DNA of 10,832 bases, from the NCBI GenBank assembly GCA_025966295.1, contig JAOPVD010000304.1, positions 1 through 10,832 of the forward strand, written 5' to 3'. The translations under genes were made by a program, and so were the position numbers. Below the pieces are notes generated by a model. The model ran no database searches, was not told where the DNA came from, and was given only the letters and a program-made list of their open reading frames with translations. This DNA is from Frankiales bacterium (GTDB lineage: Bacteria; Actinomycetota; Actinomycetes; Mycobacteriales; SCTD01). Within the stretch, counting starts at the first letter, position 1. Each line of letters opens with the position of its first letter. This document shows positions 1 through 7,556 of this stretch, piece by piece.

Positions 1-158
1 CCTGCGGCCGGCACGTCTGGGAGCGCGACGGCGAGGTGCTGGACCGCTCCACCGTGCTCGGCGCGGTCCGGGAGCGCATCGCCGAGGGGCCCGCGCCGCG
101 CGTGCCCCGCGCGCGCACGCCCCGCGCGTCCCGCGCCCGGGTGTCGCTGCGCTCGTAG
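1..158 (+). CDS. 3' end of an unrecognised protein (partial)
   Basis: An open frame (codons from position 3) runs in from the left edge and ends at TAG 156-158, giving about 51 C-terminal residues. The first part reads CGRHVWERDGEVLDRST, followed by a short helix-like stretch (VLGAVRERIAEG). It ends in a low-complexity basic Pro/Arg/Ala tail of about 23 residues with repeated PRA/SRA triplets. A single Cys and a His lie near the window edge. I do not recognise the family, and the basic tail suggests only a flexible or nucleic-acid-contacting end. It converges with the ornithine cyclodeaminase gene. The 45 bp between them are GC-rich with no convincing terminator. The upstream part of the gene is needed to identify it. 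Confidence 0.5.
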   Translation, partial: CGRHVWERDGEVLDRSTVLGAVRERIAEGPAPRVPRARTPRASRARVSLRS

Positions 159-203
159 GGGACCGGGCCGGCCCCAGGCGCCGGCGTACCGGGCTGCGGG
201 CGC

Positions 204-1436
204 TCAGGCGCTGCTGAAGCCGGGCAGCAGCTCGCGGGCCAGCTGCTCGAGGAACAGCCCGATGTCGGTGACGATCCCGACCGCCTGCGCTGAGCCGCGG
301 TCGGCGAGCTTGGTCACCGTCGCGGGGTTGATGTCGACGCAGACCAGCGGGATCGAGGCGGGCAGCAGGTTGCCGGTCGCGATCGAGTGCAGCATGGTCG
401 CGACCATGATCGCGAAGCCCACACCGGGCAGCTCGGCGCGCATCGCGCGCTGGCCCTCGATGACGTCGGTGTAGACGTCGGGCAGCGGGCCGTCGTCGCG
501 CACCGAGCCGACAAGCACGAAGCTCTTCCCGCCCTTGACGAGTGCGTGCATGATGCCGCCGGTCAGCACGCCCTGGGAGACCGCGTCGGCGATCGAGCCC
601 GACCGGCGGATGGTGTTGATGGCCCGGATGTGGTGCTCGTGGCCGTGCTCCACGCCCTTGCCCTGCGCGAGGTCGACGCCGAGGGAGGTGCCGTAGAGGG
701 CCGACTCGATGTCGTGCGTGGCCAGGGCGTTGCCGGCGAACAGCACGTCGACGAAGCCGGCCTCGACCAGCGCGGTGAAGGCCGGCGCCGCGCCGGTGTG
801 CACGATGCCCGGGCCGCCCACCCACAGCACCTTCTGGCCGTCGGCCTTCACCTCGCGCATCCGCTGCGCGATCTGCCGGACGAGCAGGGCCTGCGGCTTC
901 TCCGACGAGACCGAGGACGACATGAACGTAAAGGCGTCCTCCGAGGCGCTGTGCTCGCGGGCCGGCAGCACGACCTTCACGCCGGACGCGCCGCAGACGA
1001 CCTGGTCGCCCGTCTTCACGTCCGACACCGGCACGGTGCGCACCCGGCCGTTCAGGACCACCAGGCCGCAGTCCATCTCCGGCTGCTCGACCGGCACCCA
1101 GTCGGCACCGAGGCGGACCACCGTCTCGAGGTTGGTCGTGGAGTAGAAGTCGTCGGGGAACACGCCGTCGCGGTCGCAGGTACGGGTCACGGCCTCGCCC
1201 GGGTCGACCTGGTTGACACCGTGCGCCTGCAGCCGCATGAGCAGCCGCTGAAGCGCCTCGTTGTCCTCGGCCGTGACGGTGATCTTCGCCTGGGACTCGT
1301 CGTCGTGCGCCCGGCCGACGTCCATGCGGTCGATCCGGTAGTCACCGCCGTACCCGAGGACGTCGTCGAGGACGCGGGCGAGCAGCCCGGTGTCCATCAG
1401 GTGTCCGCTGACCTCGACCGTCTCGCTGACCGCCAC
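204..1436 (-). CDS. Ornithine cyclodeaminase, TIGR00300 / LOR-SDH-domain family
   Basis: This is a 410-residue protein of the TIGR00300 family, formerly called LOR/SDH bifunctional enzyme. Archaeal members, and the C-terminal part of cyanobacterial AgrE/ArgZ, are ornithine cyclodeaminases that use bound NAD to convert ornithine to proline plus ammonia. An N-terminal LOR/SDH region spans about residues 5-100 and ends in the family motif GVFPDDFYSTTN (91-102). A middle beta-rich part follows. A Rossmann-like half carries WVGGPGIVHTGA (205-216), LFAGNALATHDIE (232-244) and VDINPATVTKLADRGSAQAVG (367-387 region). The length is that of stand-alone archaeal enzymes; the arginine dihydrolase domain of AgrE/ArgZ is absent. 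The GTG start is supported by AGGAG (1442-1446) five bases upstream. It is the last gene of a three-gene operon, 21 bp after the hypothetical gene. Family assignment is firm; the exact substrate is inferred. The protein is unrelated to classical Ocd/mu-crystallin. Confidence 0.88.
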   Translation of the reverse strand: MAVSETVEVSGHLMDTGLLARVLDDVLGYGGDYRIDRMDVGRAHDDESQAKITVTAEDNEALQRLLMRLQAHGVNQVDPGEAVTRTCDRDGVFPDDFYSTTNLETVVRLGADWVPVEQPEMDCGLVVLNGRVRTVPVSDVKTGDQVVCGASGVKVVLPAREHSASEDAFTFMSSSVSSEKPQALLVRQIAQRMREVKADGQKVLWVGGPGIVHTGAAPAFTALVEAGFVDVLFAGNALATHDIESALYGTSLGVDLAQGKGVEHGHEHHIRAINTIRRSGSIADAVSQGVLTGGIMHALVKGGKSFVLVGSVRDDGPLPDVYTDVIEGQRAMRAELPGVGFAIMVATMLHSIATGNLLPASIPLVCVDINPATVTKLADRGSAQAVGIVTDIGLFLEQLARELLPGFSSA

Positions 1437-1457
1437 GCACGCTCCTGTGCTCAGGGG

Positions 1458-2348
1458 CTAGACGACTGCTCCGTCGTCGGGCCCGCTGTCCGTCGGGGGA
1501 GCATCGCGCATCCAGGCGACGAGCAGGGCAGCGCCCCCGGTCGACAGCAGCAGCCCGAAGAGCATGGACATCGGCGAGTCGTCGAGTCCGACCCGGTACG
1601 GCGCGAACAGCACCGCGAAGCCGAGCAGCACCATCAGGGCGGCGAGGACGGTGCGCCCCCGGGGGCGGGGGATCTTCGGCGGCGGCGGGGGCTCGTAGTG
1701 GTGCTCGTCCTCGAGCGGGGCCGGCTCCACCCAGCCCGGCAGGCCGTCGCCGGTGGCCGCGTCGTCCTCGGCCCGGTCGTCGGTGCGCCGCCGGCGCGGG
1801 ACGTCCGTGGGCCGGCGCGGCGGGTCGAGGTCCTCGGAGACCGGCCAGCGCGGGACCGGGTCGGCGACGTCGGTGGTGAACCCGGCCACGATCTGCCGGA
1901 ACAGCTCGTCGTCGCTGGGCACCGCGCCGTCAGCGGGCTCGCTGGGGGCCGCGGACGGTGGCGGCAGCTCCGGCGGCGGCAGGACCCGGGCCCCGGCGCT
2001 GCGCGGCACCGGCCGGACCAGGCCGTGGGCGGTGGCGCCCGGCTCGGACTCGGCGAGCAGCGCGGTCAGGTCCGCGACCTCGCTGGTCACGACACCGCGG
2101 GCCAGGTCGGCCAGCGCCGGGTTGACCCAGAGCCGGTCCAGCGGGCGGTTCGGCAGGACGGTCGCGCGGGTGTAGCTGTCGACGTCCCGGGCGGGCTCCA
2201 CGTAGGCGGCCACGCCCTCGGCGGCGAGGCTGTCGAGCAGCGCCTCGGACAACCGCGGGTCGAGGTCCACGAGGGCCCCCCACTCGGCGGACGGCAGCCC
2301 GTTGCCCCGGCGGCCGGCGGCGCCTTCGGGAGGGAGTGCGGCGGTCAT
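1458..2348 (-). CDS. Conserved hypothetical protein: soluble N-domain, Pro-rich linker, two C-terminal TM helices
   Basis: The 296-residue protein has no function I can assign. Residues about 22-90 form a small alpha/beta-looking domain (LVDLDPRLSEALLDSLAAEG, then VAAYVEPARD and DRLWVNPA). This resembles the DUF2007-like 'putative signal transducing' fold, in which the sequence steps from a helix to a short strand; that is an impression, not a search. Residues 112-225 are Pro/Asp/Arg-rich and probably disordered, except for a short amphipathic motif DDELFRQIVAGF (146-157) that recurs in actinobacterial proteins of this build. After a basic PRPRGR stop, two hydrophobic helices (about 233-250 and 261-280) precede an acidic tail, so the N-terminal bulk should be cytoplasmic. 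It starts at ATG 2346-2348, four bases after the hydrolase stop and without a clear Shine-Dalgarno site, which suggests translational coupling. Confidence 0.8.
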   Translation of the reverse strand: MTAALPPEGAAGRRGNGLPSAEWGALVDLDPRLSEALLDSLAAEGVAAYVEPARDVDSYTRATVLPNRPLDRLWVNPALADLARGVVTSEVADLTALLAESEPGATAHGLVRPVPRSAGARVLPPPELPPPSAAPSEPADGAVPSDDELFRQIVAGFTTDVADPVPRWPVSEDLDPPRRPTDVPRRRRTDDRAEDDAATGDGLPGWVEPAPLEDEHHYEPPPPPKIPRPRGRTVLAALMVLLGFAVLFAPYRVGLDDSPMSMLFGLLLSTGGAALLVAWMRDAPPTDSGPDDGAVV

Positions 2349-2352
2349 GGGC

Positions 2353-3114
2353 TCAGCCGGCAGCCGCGGCCGCGTGGGCGCGGACGAACGCCAGCGACCC
2401 TTCGAAGATCGTCGGGGCGTCGTGGTCCAGCGTCGCCACGTGGTAGCTGTCGGGCAGCACCCGCTCCTCCGCGTGCACGCAGCCCTTCAGCAGCTCGCGG
2501 CCCGACACCGGCTCGACGACGTGGTCGACCGCGGAGCGGTAGACGAGCACTGGGCAGCTGATGCGGGACAGGTCGCGCCGGACCACCGGCCAGGCCCGCT
2601 GCAGCGAGTACGCGGCCTTGAGCGGGATCTTGTCGTAGGCCAGCTCGGTGACGCCCGGCTTCTTGATGTCGCTGGCGATGCCCGGGAACGCCGGCACCAC
2701 CTTGGACAGCAGCGGCAGCAGCTTGGCGTCCTTGCGCTCGGTGGCCAGCGAGGCGTTGACCACGACCACGCCGGCGACCTGGTCGGCCCGCTCCTCGGCC
2801 AGGCGCAGCACCAGCGTGCCGCCCATCGACAGCCCCATGGCGAACACCGTCTCGCAGCGGCTGCGCAGGTCGTCGAAGGCCCTCTCGACGGCGGCGTACC
2901 AGTCGCTGAAGCCGGTGGTGTTCATGTCCTTGATGCTGGTGCCGTGCCCGGGAAGCCGCGGGGCAACCACCGTGAGGCCGGCCGCCGCGAGGTGCTCCGC
3001 CCACGGACGCATCGACTGCGTGGTGCCCGTGAAGCCGTGGCTGAGCAGCACCCCGACCGGCCCGCCGGGCAGGTCGATCGGCTCGGCGCCGGGCAGGACG
3101 TCGGGAACGGGCAC
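2353..3114 (-). CDS. Alpha/beta hydrolase, Est30 / monoacylglycerol lipase-like carboxylesterase
   Basis: The 253-residue cytosolic esterase has the complete alpha/beta-hydrolase triad. The nucleophile is Ser96 in GLSMG (94-98), the acid is Asp197 in RSAVDHVV, and the base is His225 in DSYHVATLDHD. The oxyanion-hole motif HGFTGT lies at 26-31, and LPGHG at 54-58 is typical of the family. Length, triad spacing and the SYH..TLD..D ending match Geobacillus Est30 carboxylesterase and bacillary monoacylglycerol lipase. Short-chain esters or monoacylglycerols are therefore the likely substrates. There is no signal peptide. The GTG start has AGAGGA (3122-3127) seven bases upstream. It is the first gene of the minus-strand operon with the hypothetical membrane protein and ornithine cyclodeaminase, and it is divergent from the acyltransferase. 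Esterase chemistry is confident; the physiological substrate is not shown by the sequence. Confidence 0.9.
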   Translation of the reverse strand: MPVPDVLPGAEPIDLPGGPVGVLLSHGFTGTTQSMRPWAEHLAAAGLTVVAPRLPGHGTSIKDMNTTGFSDWYAAVERAFDDLRSRCETVFAMGLSMGGTLVLRLAEERADQVAGVVVVNASLATERKDAKLLPLLSKVVPAFPGIASDIKKPGVTELAYDKIPLKAAYSLQRAWPVVRRDLSRISCPVLVYRSAVDHVVEPVSGRELLKGCVHAEERVLPDSYHVATLDHDAPTIFEGSLAFVRAHAAAAAG

Positions 3115-3206
3115 GAGGGGGTCCTCTCACGGGCGGGGGGCTGCGCAGATCGTCGCACGCGCGCCTGCCCGGCGGGAGGGGTCCTCGGTGGTGGGGAGGG
3201 GGGTCG

Positions 3207-3235
3207 TTGCCGCAGCCCCCCCGGCGCCATAGGGT
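3207..3235 (+). promoter_or_regulatory. Candidate sigma70-type promoter for the acyltransferase gene
   Basis: TTGCCG (3207-3212) and TAGGGT (3230-3235) are separated by 17 bp, which fits a housekeeping actinobacterial promoter (TTGACA-like, TAnnnT). Initiation about seven bases later would leave a leader of roughly 30 nt carrying the AGGGG ribosome site. It lies in the 159-bp divergent region 3115-3273. I found no comparable promoter for the minus-strand hydrolase there. Hexamer matches in 70%+ GC DNA are weak evidence. Confidence 0.35.
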
Positions 3236-3260
3236 CGGGGGCCGAGGCAACCGGCAGATC

Positions 3261-3265
3261 AGGGG
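3261..3265 (+). promoter_or_regulatory. Ribosome binding site deciding the acyltransferase start
   Basis: AGGGG ends eight bases before GTG 3274. The alternative in-frame GTG at 3265 overlaps this site and has no usable Shine-Dalgarno sequence of its own. This favours 3274 and the family-typical N-terminus beginning (M)FYWVVK. Confidence 0.55.
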
Positions 3266-3273
3266 TGACACGC

Positions 3274-4014
3274 GTGTTCTACTGGGTCGTCAAGGCGATC
3301 CTTACGCCCATCCTCCGCACGCTGTTCCGGCCGTGGGTGGAGAACCCGGACCACATCCCGTCCGACGGCCCGGCGATCCTCGCCAGCAACCACCTGTCGT
3401 TCAGCGACTCGATCTTTCTGCCGCTGGTGGTGCCGCGGCGCATCACCTTCCTGGCCAAGGCCGACTACTTCACCGGCAAGGGCCTCAAGGGCAAGCTCAC
3501 CAAGGGCTTCTTCGCGGGCGTGGGCCAGGTGCCGATCGACCGCTCCGGCGGTGCGGCGTCCGAGGCCGCGCTCGGCACCGGCAAGCGGATCCTGGCCGAG
3601 GGCAACCTGCTCGGGCTCTACCCGGAGGGCACCCGGAGCCCGGACGGCCGGCTCTACCGCGGCAAGACCGGGGTCGCCCGGATGGCCCTCGAGGCCGGCG
3701 TGCCGGTCATCCCGGTGGCCATGATCAACACCGACGTGGTCCAGCCCACCGGCAAGAAGATCCCCAAGCTGGGCCGGGTCGGCATCCGCGTCGGCCAGCC
3801 GCTGGACTTCAGCCGGTACGCCGGGATGGAGGGCGACCGCTTCGTGCTCCGCTCCATCACCGACGAGATCATGTACGAGCTGATGCTGCTGTCCGGCCAG
3901 GAGTACGTCGACCAGTACGCCACCAAGGCCAAGGCCGATATCGAGGACGCCCGGGTCGCGGCCCGCGAGGCGCTGGTCTCGGACGCGCCCACCACCCAGC
4001 GCCGCGCCAGCTGA
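3274..4014 (+). CDS. 1-acyl-sn-glycerol-3-phosphate acyltransferase (PlsC-like)
   Basis: The 246-residue lysophospholipid acyltransferase-family protein would acylate lysophosphatidic acid to phosphatidic acid at the membrane, or a related acceptor. The catalytic HX4D motif is NHLSFSD (His40, Asp45). The second conserved block, FLAKADYF, lies at 59-66, and VGQVPIDR at 83-90. The phosphate-binding block YPEGTRSPDG (116-125, Glu118-Gly-Thr-Arg121) is followed by the late VPVIPVAM block (143-150). The N-terminal hydrophobic stretch FYWVVKAILTPIL is a short membrane anchor. The C-terminal 40 residues are charged and helical. I chose GTG 3274 because AGGGG lies eight bases upstream; GTG 3265 would add only three residues. 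The frame is open far upstream to about 2302, but that part is antisense to the hydrolase and is not coding. Actinobacteria carry several paralogues, so the acceptor is uncertain. Confidence 0.9.
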   Translation: MFYWVVKAILTPILRTLFRPWVENPDHIPSDGPAILASNHLSFSDSIFLPLVVPRRITFLAKADYFTGKGLKGKLTKGFFAGVGQVPIDRSGGAASEAALGTGKRILAEGNLLGLYPEGTRSPDGRLYRGKTGVARMALEAGVPVIPVAMINTDVVQPTGKKIPKLGRVGIRVGQPLDFSRYAGMEGDRFVLRSITDEIMYELMLLSGQEYVDQYATKAKADIEDARVAAREALVSDAPTTQRRAS

Positions 4015-4021
4015 CCGCGCG

Positions 4022-7000
4022 CTAGTCGTCCGGCGGCAGGTAGGCGCCGAACACCACGGCGGCGTTGCGCTCGACGAAGGCCCGCACGATCCGGGACTGC
4101 GCGCGGCTGGTGACCAGGTCGCCCGCCTGGTAGGCCGCGCGGGCCAGCTGGGCCCGGGCGAAGGTCGTGGACGTGACGTCCCCGATCTGCTCGTACGTCA
4201 CCACCGCCTCGTAGGCGTGCTCGACGGCGTTCAGGAACTTGCCCTTCTCGGCGGCGAGGAAGGCCAGCGCGCAGTGCTGCGCGCCGACCACCCACGGCGT
4301 CTTGGGCTCCAGCCGTGACAACCGCTCCTCGAGGGCCTCCACCCGCCCCTCGCCCAGCAGCGCGGCCAGCAGCACGGACGGGTAGAGCCACTCCCGGGCG
4401 CTGCCCCGCAGGCTGTCGCGGCTGTGCTCCATGAACTCCTCGAACAACGTCACCGCCTCGTCGCGGCGGCCCTCCAGGAAGCGGCAGCAGCCGAGGTGGA
4501 CCAGGGCGCTGCGGACCAGCGCGGGAAAGCCCGACCGGCGGCTGCGGGCGACGACCTGGTCGAGCTCCGGCGGGACCGGCTCGGCCCGCAGCGCGCGGAC
4601 GATGCCGGCGACCGCGACCAGGTGCGACTCCCACTGCTGCGCCTCGGCACCGGCCGTCTCGAGGAAGGCGTCGGTGTGGTGGAGCAGCCGGTTCAGGTCG
4701 CCGTCGTACCAGGCCCGCAGCGCCACCTCGGAGGCGTCGGCGCGGGTGGTGAGCGACAGCCCCCAGCCGCGGGCGGCCAGCGCGCTCTCGGCGATGAGCT
4801 CGTAGGACCGGTGCAGCCGGCCCTCCTCCTGCATGGTGTCGGCCAGGTTGTTGGCGGCCCGCTGCAGGGCGCGCAGGTTGTGCTCGCGGGCCAGCCGCAG
4901 CGCCTCCTCCTGCTGCAGCACGCCCAGCGGGTCGCCGAGGCTGTAGCGCGCGGTGCCCGCGGTGACGAGGGCGTTGGCCTCGACCTCCAGCAGCCCGAGC
5001 GGGCGGGCGATGGCCATCGCCCGGTCGCACAGCGCCACCGCGTCGCGGTACTGGTGGCTGAGCATCCGTAGCCGCCCGAGCTCGGCGAGCGCCTGCGCGA
5101 ACTGCTCGCTGGCCGGCTCCTCGGCCAGCAGGTCGACGGCCTGCGACAGGTGCGTGGCGGCGAGCTCGCCGCCGGCGCCGCGGTACCACTCCGCCTGGCC
5201 GAGCAGGACCTGCGCCTTGGCCGCGCCCCTGCGGTCACCGACCGCCAGCAGCTTCTGGGCGGTCTCCTGCACCCGGGCCGGGCCGCCCTCGGCGTAGAAG
5301 GCGTGCGGGTCCTCCAGGAAGGACAGCTCGGCCGCGAGCAGCGTGGCCTTGAGGGCGCCCGGGTCGTCCTCCTGGCCGTACCAGAGCATGACCGCCCGGC
5401 GGGCGAAGGCGTGCGCGGCCGCGACGGCGTGCAGTCGCAGGGCGCGCTCGGCCGCGGTGGCGAGGGCCTGCCGGGCCGGCTGGGCGTAGGGCTCGAGCGG
5501 CAGGCCGAGCACGGCGGCCAGCTCGTAGGCGGTGGTGCGGTGGTAGGCGCGCAGCTCCGCGACGTCATCGCCGCGTTCGGGCGAGAACGCGTCCAGCCAG
5601 GCGGCGCAGCGCTGGTGCTGCACCACCCGCAGCGACCGCGGGATGCGGGCGTAGGCGGCATCGCGGACGAGCACGTGCCGGAAGGCGTACTCCGACTCGC
5701 CGGCCACCGAGGAGGCGGGCGCCCGGCGTACGACCTCGCGCTGCTCGAGGGCCTCCAGGCAGGCCCGCACCTCGACCCGGTCGGCCGCGGCGACGGCCGC
5801 GATCGCGCCCTCCCAGAAGCTCTCGCCGACGACCGCCGCCGCCGAGACCACGCTCCGCTCGGCGGCGGTGAGCAGGTCGAGCCGGCTGTCGACCACGCCC
5901 TGCACGCTGTCGGGCAGCGGCAGCTCCGCGAGCAGGTCCTGCGACTGCTCCTCCAGCGCCCCGCTGTCGGTGAGCATCCGGACGTACTCCTCGGCATACA
6001 GCGGGTTGCCGTTGACGAGGTCGAGCAGCCGCCGGTGCAGCGGCTCGGGCAGCACCGCGTCGCCGAGCAGCCGGGCGAGCACGAGCGAGATCTCCGGGTC
6101 GGTGAGCGGCGTCAGCGTGAGGGTCATCGCGTCGCCGAGGCCCGACACCCAGTCCGGGCGGCGCTCCAGCAGCTCGGGGCGGGTGGTGGCGAGCAGCAGC
6201 AGCGGGGCGGCGGTGGCCGCCTCGACCAGCGAGCGCAGGAAAGCCAGGAAGCCGTCGTCGGCCCAGTGCAGGTCCTCCAGCACCAGGACGGTGGGGGCGT
6301 CCTCGGCCAGTGCGAGGACGTAGCGGCGCCAGGCGGCGTGGCTGGCGGCGACGTCGTCGCCGAGGTCGGCGCTGACGCCGGGCAGCCCGATCAGCGCGGC
6401 CAGGCGCTCCTTGACCTGGGCCACCACCTCCGGTGCGGTGCTGCGGCTCATGAGGGCGTCGACCGAGGCCTCCAGCTTGTCGCGCGCCACCGCGCTGCTG
6501 TCGGACTCCAGGATCTGCGCCTGCGCCTTGACGACCTGCCCGAGTGCCCAGTAGCTGACGCCCTCGCCGTACGGCGGGCAGGCACCGACCCGCCAGCGCA
6601 CCAGCATCGGGGTGGCGGGGGAGTCGGCGTGCTCGGCCAGCGCGCGGGTCAGGCGGCTCTTGCCCAGGCCCGGCGCCCCGACCAGGGTGGCCAGCTGCCC
6701 GCGGCGCTCCTGGACGGCCCGGCGCAGGCTGCTGACGAGCAGCCCGAGCTCCGGCTGCCGGCCGACCAGCGGCAGGGTGTCGCTCACCTGGTCGGGGCGG
6801 GTCGTGATGCCGGTCGCGAGCCAGCTCTCCAGCACCGCGCCGGTGGCCAGCGGGACCGGGTCCTGCGGCGTGCAGTCCACCGTGCCGGCCACCGCCCGGT
6901 GGGTCTTGGGGCCGAGCAGGACCCCGCCCGCCGGCGCGCCGGCCTGCATGGCCATCGCCCGGCTCAGCACCTCACCGGCGATGCGCGGCTCGGCCCGACC

Positions 7001-7330
7001 CGGGTCGTAGCTGACGAGCGCCTCGCCGGTGGAGACCCCGGCGCGGGCGACCAGCGCGCCGCCGTCCGGGAAGGTGCTGCCGGCCAGCGCGGCCTGCACG
7101 TCGAGGCCGGCGAAGACCGCCCGGTACGGGTCGTTCTCGTGCGCGGTGGGTGCGCCGAAGACCGCGACGACGGCGTCGCCGATCTTCTTCGCGACCGTGC
7201 CACCGGCGTTGGAGACCACGGTGGCCACCACGTCGAAGAACTGCTTCTGCGCGGTCTGCAGGTCCTCGGGCTCCAGGGCCTGCGCGGTCGCCGAGAAGCC
7301 GACCAGGTCGACCGCCAGGACGCTCACCAC
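4022..7330 (-). CDS. Cyclase-homology / AAA-ATPase / TPR-like multidomain signalling protein (N-terminus unresolved)
   Basis: From GTG 7330 this gives 1102 residues, but coding evidence continues upstream (see 7331-7540). Residues 1-170 are a class III nucleotidyl cyclase-homology domain. Metal-binding aspartates are present at Asp8 (VDLVGFS) and Asp52 (KKIGDAVVAVFGAP), and the base-contacting Lys48 is retained. The GDxVNxxxR segment has instead become GEVLSRAMA (119-127): Asp to Glu120, Asn to Ser123, Arg to Ala127. This casts doubt on cyclase activity. A STAND/AAA-type ATPase follows, with Walker A GAPGLGKS (218-225), Walker B VLVLEDLHWADD (348-359), a sensor-like TTRPEL (382-387) and GNPLYAEE (441-448). 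The remaining 600 or so residues are Ala/Leu-rich helices resembling TPR repeats. There is no LuxR-type HTH at the C-terminus (ends GAYLPPDD). This architecture is common in actinobacteria and its input signal is usually unknown. It lies downstream of glpK on the same strand. Confidence 0.85.
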   Translation of the reverse strand: MVSVLAVDLVGFSATAQALEPEDLQTAQKQFFDVVATVVSNAGGTVAKKIGDAVVAVFGAPTAHENDPYRAVFAGLDVQAALAGSTFPDGGALVARAGVSTGEALVSYDPGRAEPRIAGEVLSRAMAMQAGAPAGGVLLGPKTHRAVAGTVDCTPQDPVPLATGAVLESWLATGITTRPDQVSDTLPLVGRQPELGLLVSSLRRAVQERRGQLATLVGAPGLGKSRLTRALAEHADSPATPMLVRWRVGACPPYGEGVSYWALGQVVKAQAQILESDSSAVARDKLEASVDALMSRSTAPEVVAQVKERLAALIGLPGVSADLGDDVAASHAAWRRYVLALAEDAPTVLVLEDLHWADDGFLAFLRSLVEAATAAPLLLLATTRPELLERRPDWVSGLGDAMTLTLTPLTDPEISLVLARLLGDAVLPEPLHRRLLDLVNGNPLYAEEYVRMLTDSGALEEQSQDLLAELPLPDSVQGVVDSRLDLLTAAERSVVSAAAVVGESFWEGAIAAVAAADRVEVRACLEALEQREVVRRAPASSVAGESEYAFRHVLVRDAAYARIPRSLRVVQHQRCAAWLDAFSPERGDDVAELRAYHRTTAYELAAVLGLPLEPYAQPARQALATAAERALRLHAVAAAHAFARRAVMLWYGQEDDPGALKATLLAAELSFLEDPHAFYAEGGPARVQETAQKLLAVGDRRGAAKAQVLLGQAEWYRGAGGELAATHLSQAVDLLAEEPASEQFAQALAELGRLRMLSHQYRDAVALCDRAMAIARPLGLLEVEANALVTAGTARYSLGDPLGVLQQEEALRLAREHNLRALQRAANNLADTMQEEGRLHRSYELIAESALAARGWGLSLTTRADASEVALRAWYDGDLNRLLHHTDAFLETAGAEAQQWESHLVAVAGIVRALRAEPVPPELDQVVARSRRSGFPALVRSALVHLGCCRFLEGRRDEAVTLFEEFMEHSRDSLRGSAREWLYPSVLLAALLGEGRVEALEERLSRLEPKTPWVVGAQHCALAFLAAEKGKFLNAVEHAYEAVVTYEQIGDVTSTTFARAQLARAAYQAGDLVTSRAQSRIVRAFVERNAAVVFGAYLPPDD

Positions 7331-7540
7331 CCGGCGTTCCTGCTCCGGTCCGGGCAGCGACGGTCCGGCGGGCGACGGGCTGGTCAGCAGTGCGTGGCCG
7401 CACGAGGTGCAGTACGCCGTACCGGGGTCGACGGGCTGCTGGCAGACCGGGCACGGCGCAGGGAGAGCCGACCCGCACTGGCCGCAGAACCGCGCGCCGG
7501 CGGGTGATGGGGTGGCGCACGTCAGGCAGGTTGCTTCGAC
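7331..7540 (-). other. In-frame 5' extension encoding a double zinc ribbon, no canonical start codon
   Basis: Read in the frame of the cyclase gene, this stretch encodes four CxxC knuckles: CLTC, CGQC, CPVC and CTSC. Their cysteine codons begin at forward positions 7526, 7517, 7484, 7475, 7451, 7442, 7409 and 7400. The pattern is CxxC-x10-CxxC-x7-CxxC-x10-CxxC, a textbook double zinc ribbon (DZR-type). A Pro/Ser linker follows and runs into ERRVVSVLAVDLVGF, the usual entry to a cyclase-homology domain. The regular spacing makes it very likely to be translated as the protein's N-terminus. No in-frame ATG, GTG or TTG occurs between the upstream stop (TGA at 7697-7699) and 7330. Translation must therefore use a non-canonical codon (for example GTC at 7538-7540), or the sequence has an error or frameshift. 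Confidence 0.7.
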
Positions 7541-7556
7541 AGGGCGATGGTGTCTT

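Noticed and set aside
158..203. A possible bidirectional terminator between the partial gene and the cyclodeaminase gene
   Set aside because: Only a 4-bp GGGG/CCCC pairing and small GC palindromes are present, with no U-tract, so nothing stands out from the background composition.
387..2561. A 724-codon open frame on the plus strand across the cyclodeaminase and hypothetical genes
   Set aside because: It is antisense to two well-supported genes. Its product is an Arg/His/Gly/Val-rich string without domains, typical of the opposite strand of GC-rich coding DNA.
3115..3206. A promoter for the minus-strand hydrolase operon
   Set aside because: I searched for TAnnnT with a plausible -35 on the complement and found none. 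Only the AGAGGA ribosome site is supported.
2302..3273. A long in-frame N-terminal extension of the acyltransferase
   Set aside because: It is antisense to the alpha/beta hydrolase with its intact triad. The promoter-like site, AGGGG ribosome site and family N-terminus all place the start at 3274.
5150..7507. A 785-codon plus-strand open frame opposite the cyclase-ATPase gene
   Set aside because: It has low-complexity Arg/Gly/Gln/His composition and no motif. The opposite strand has clear cyclase and Walker motifs.
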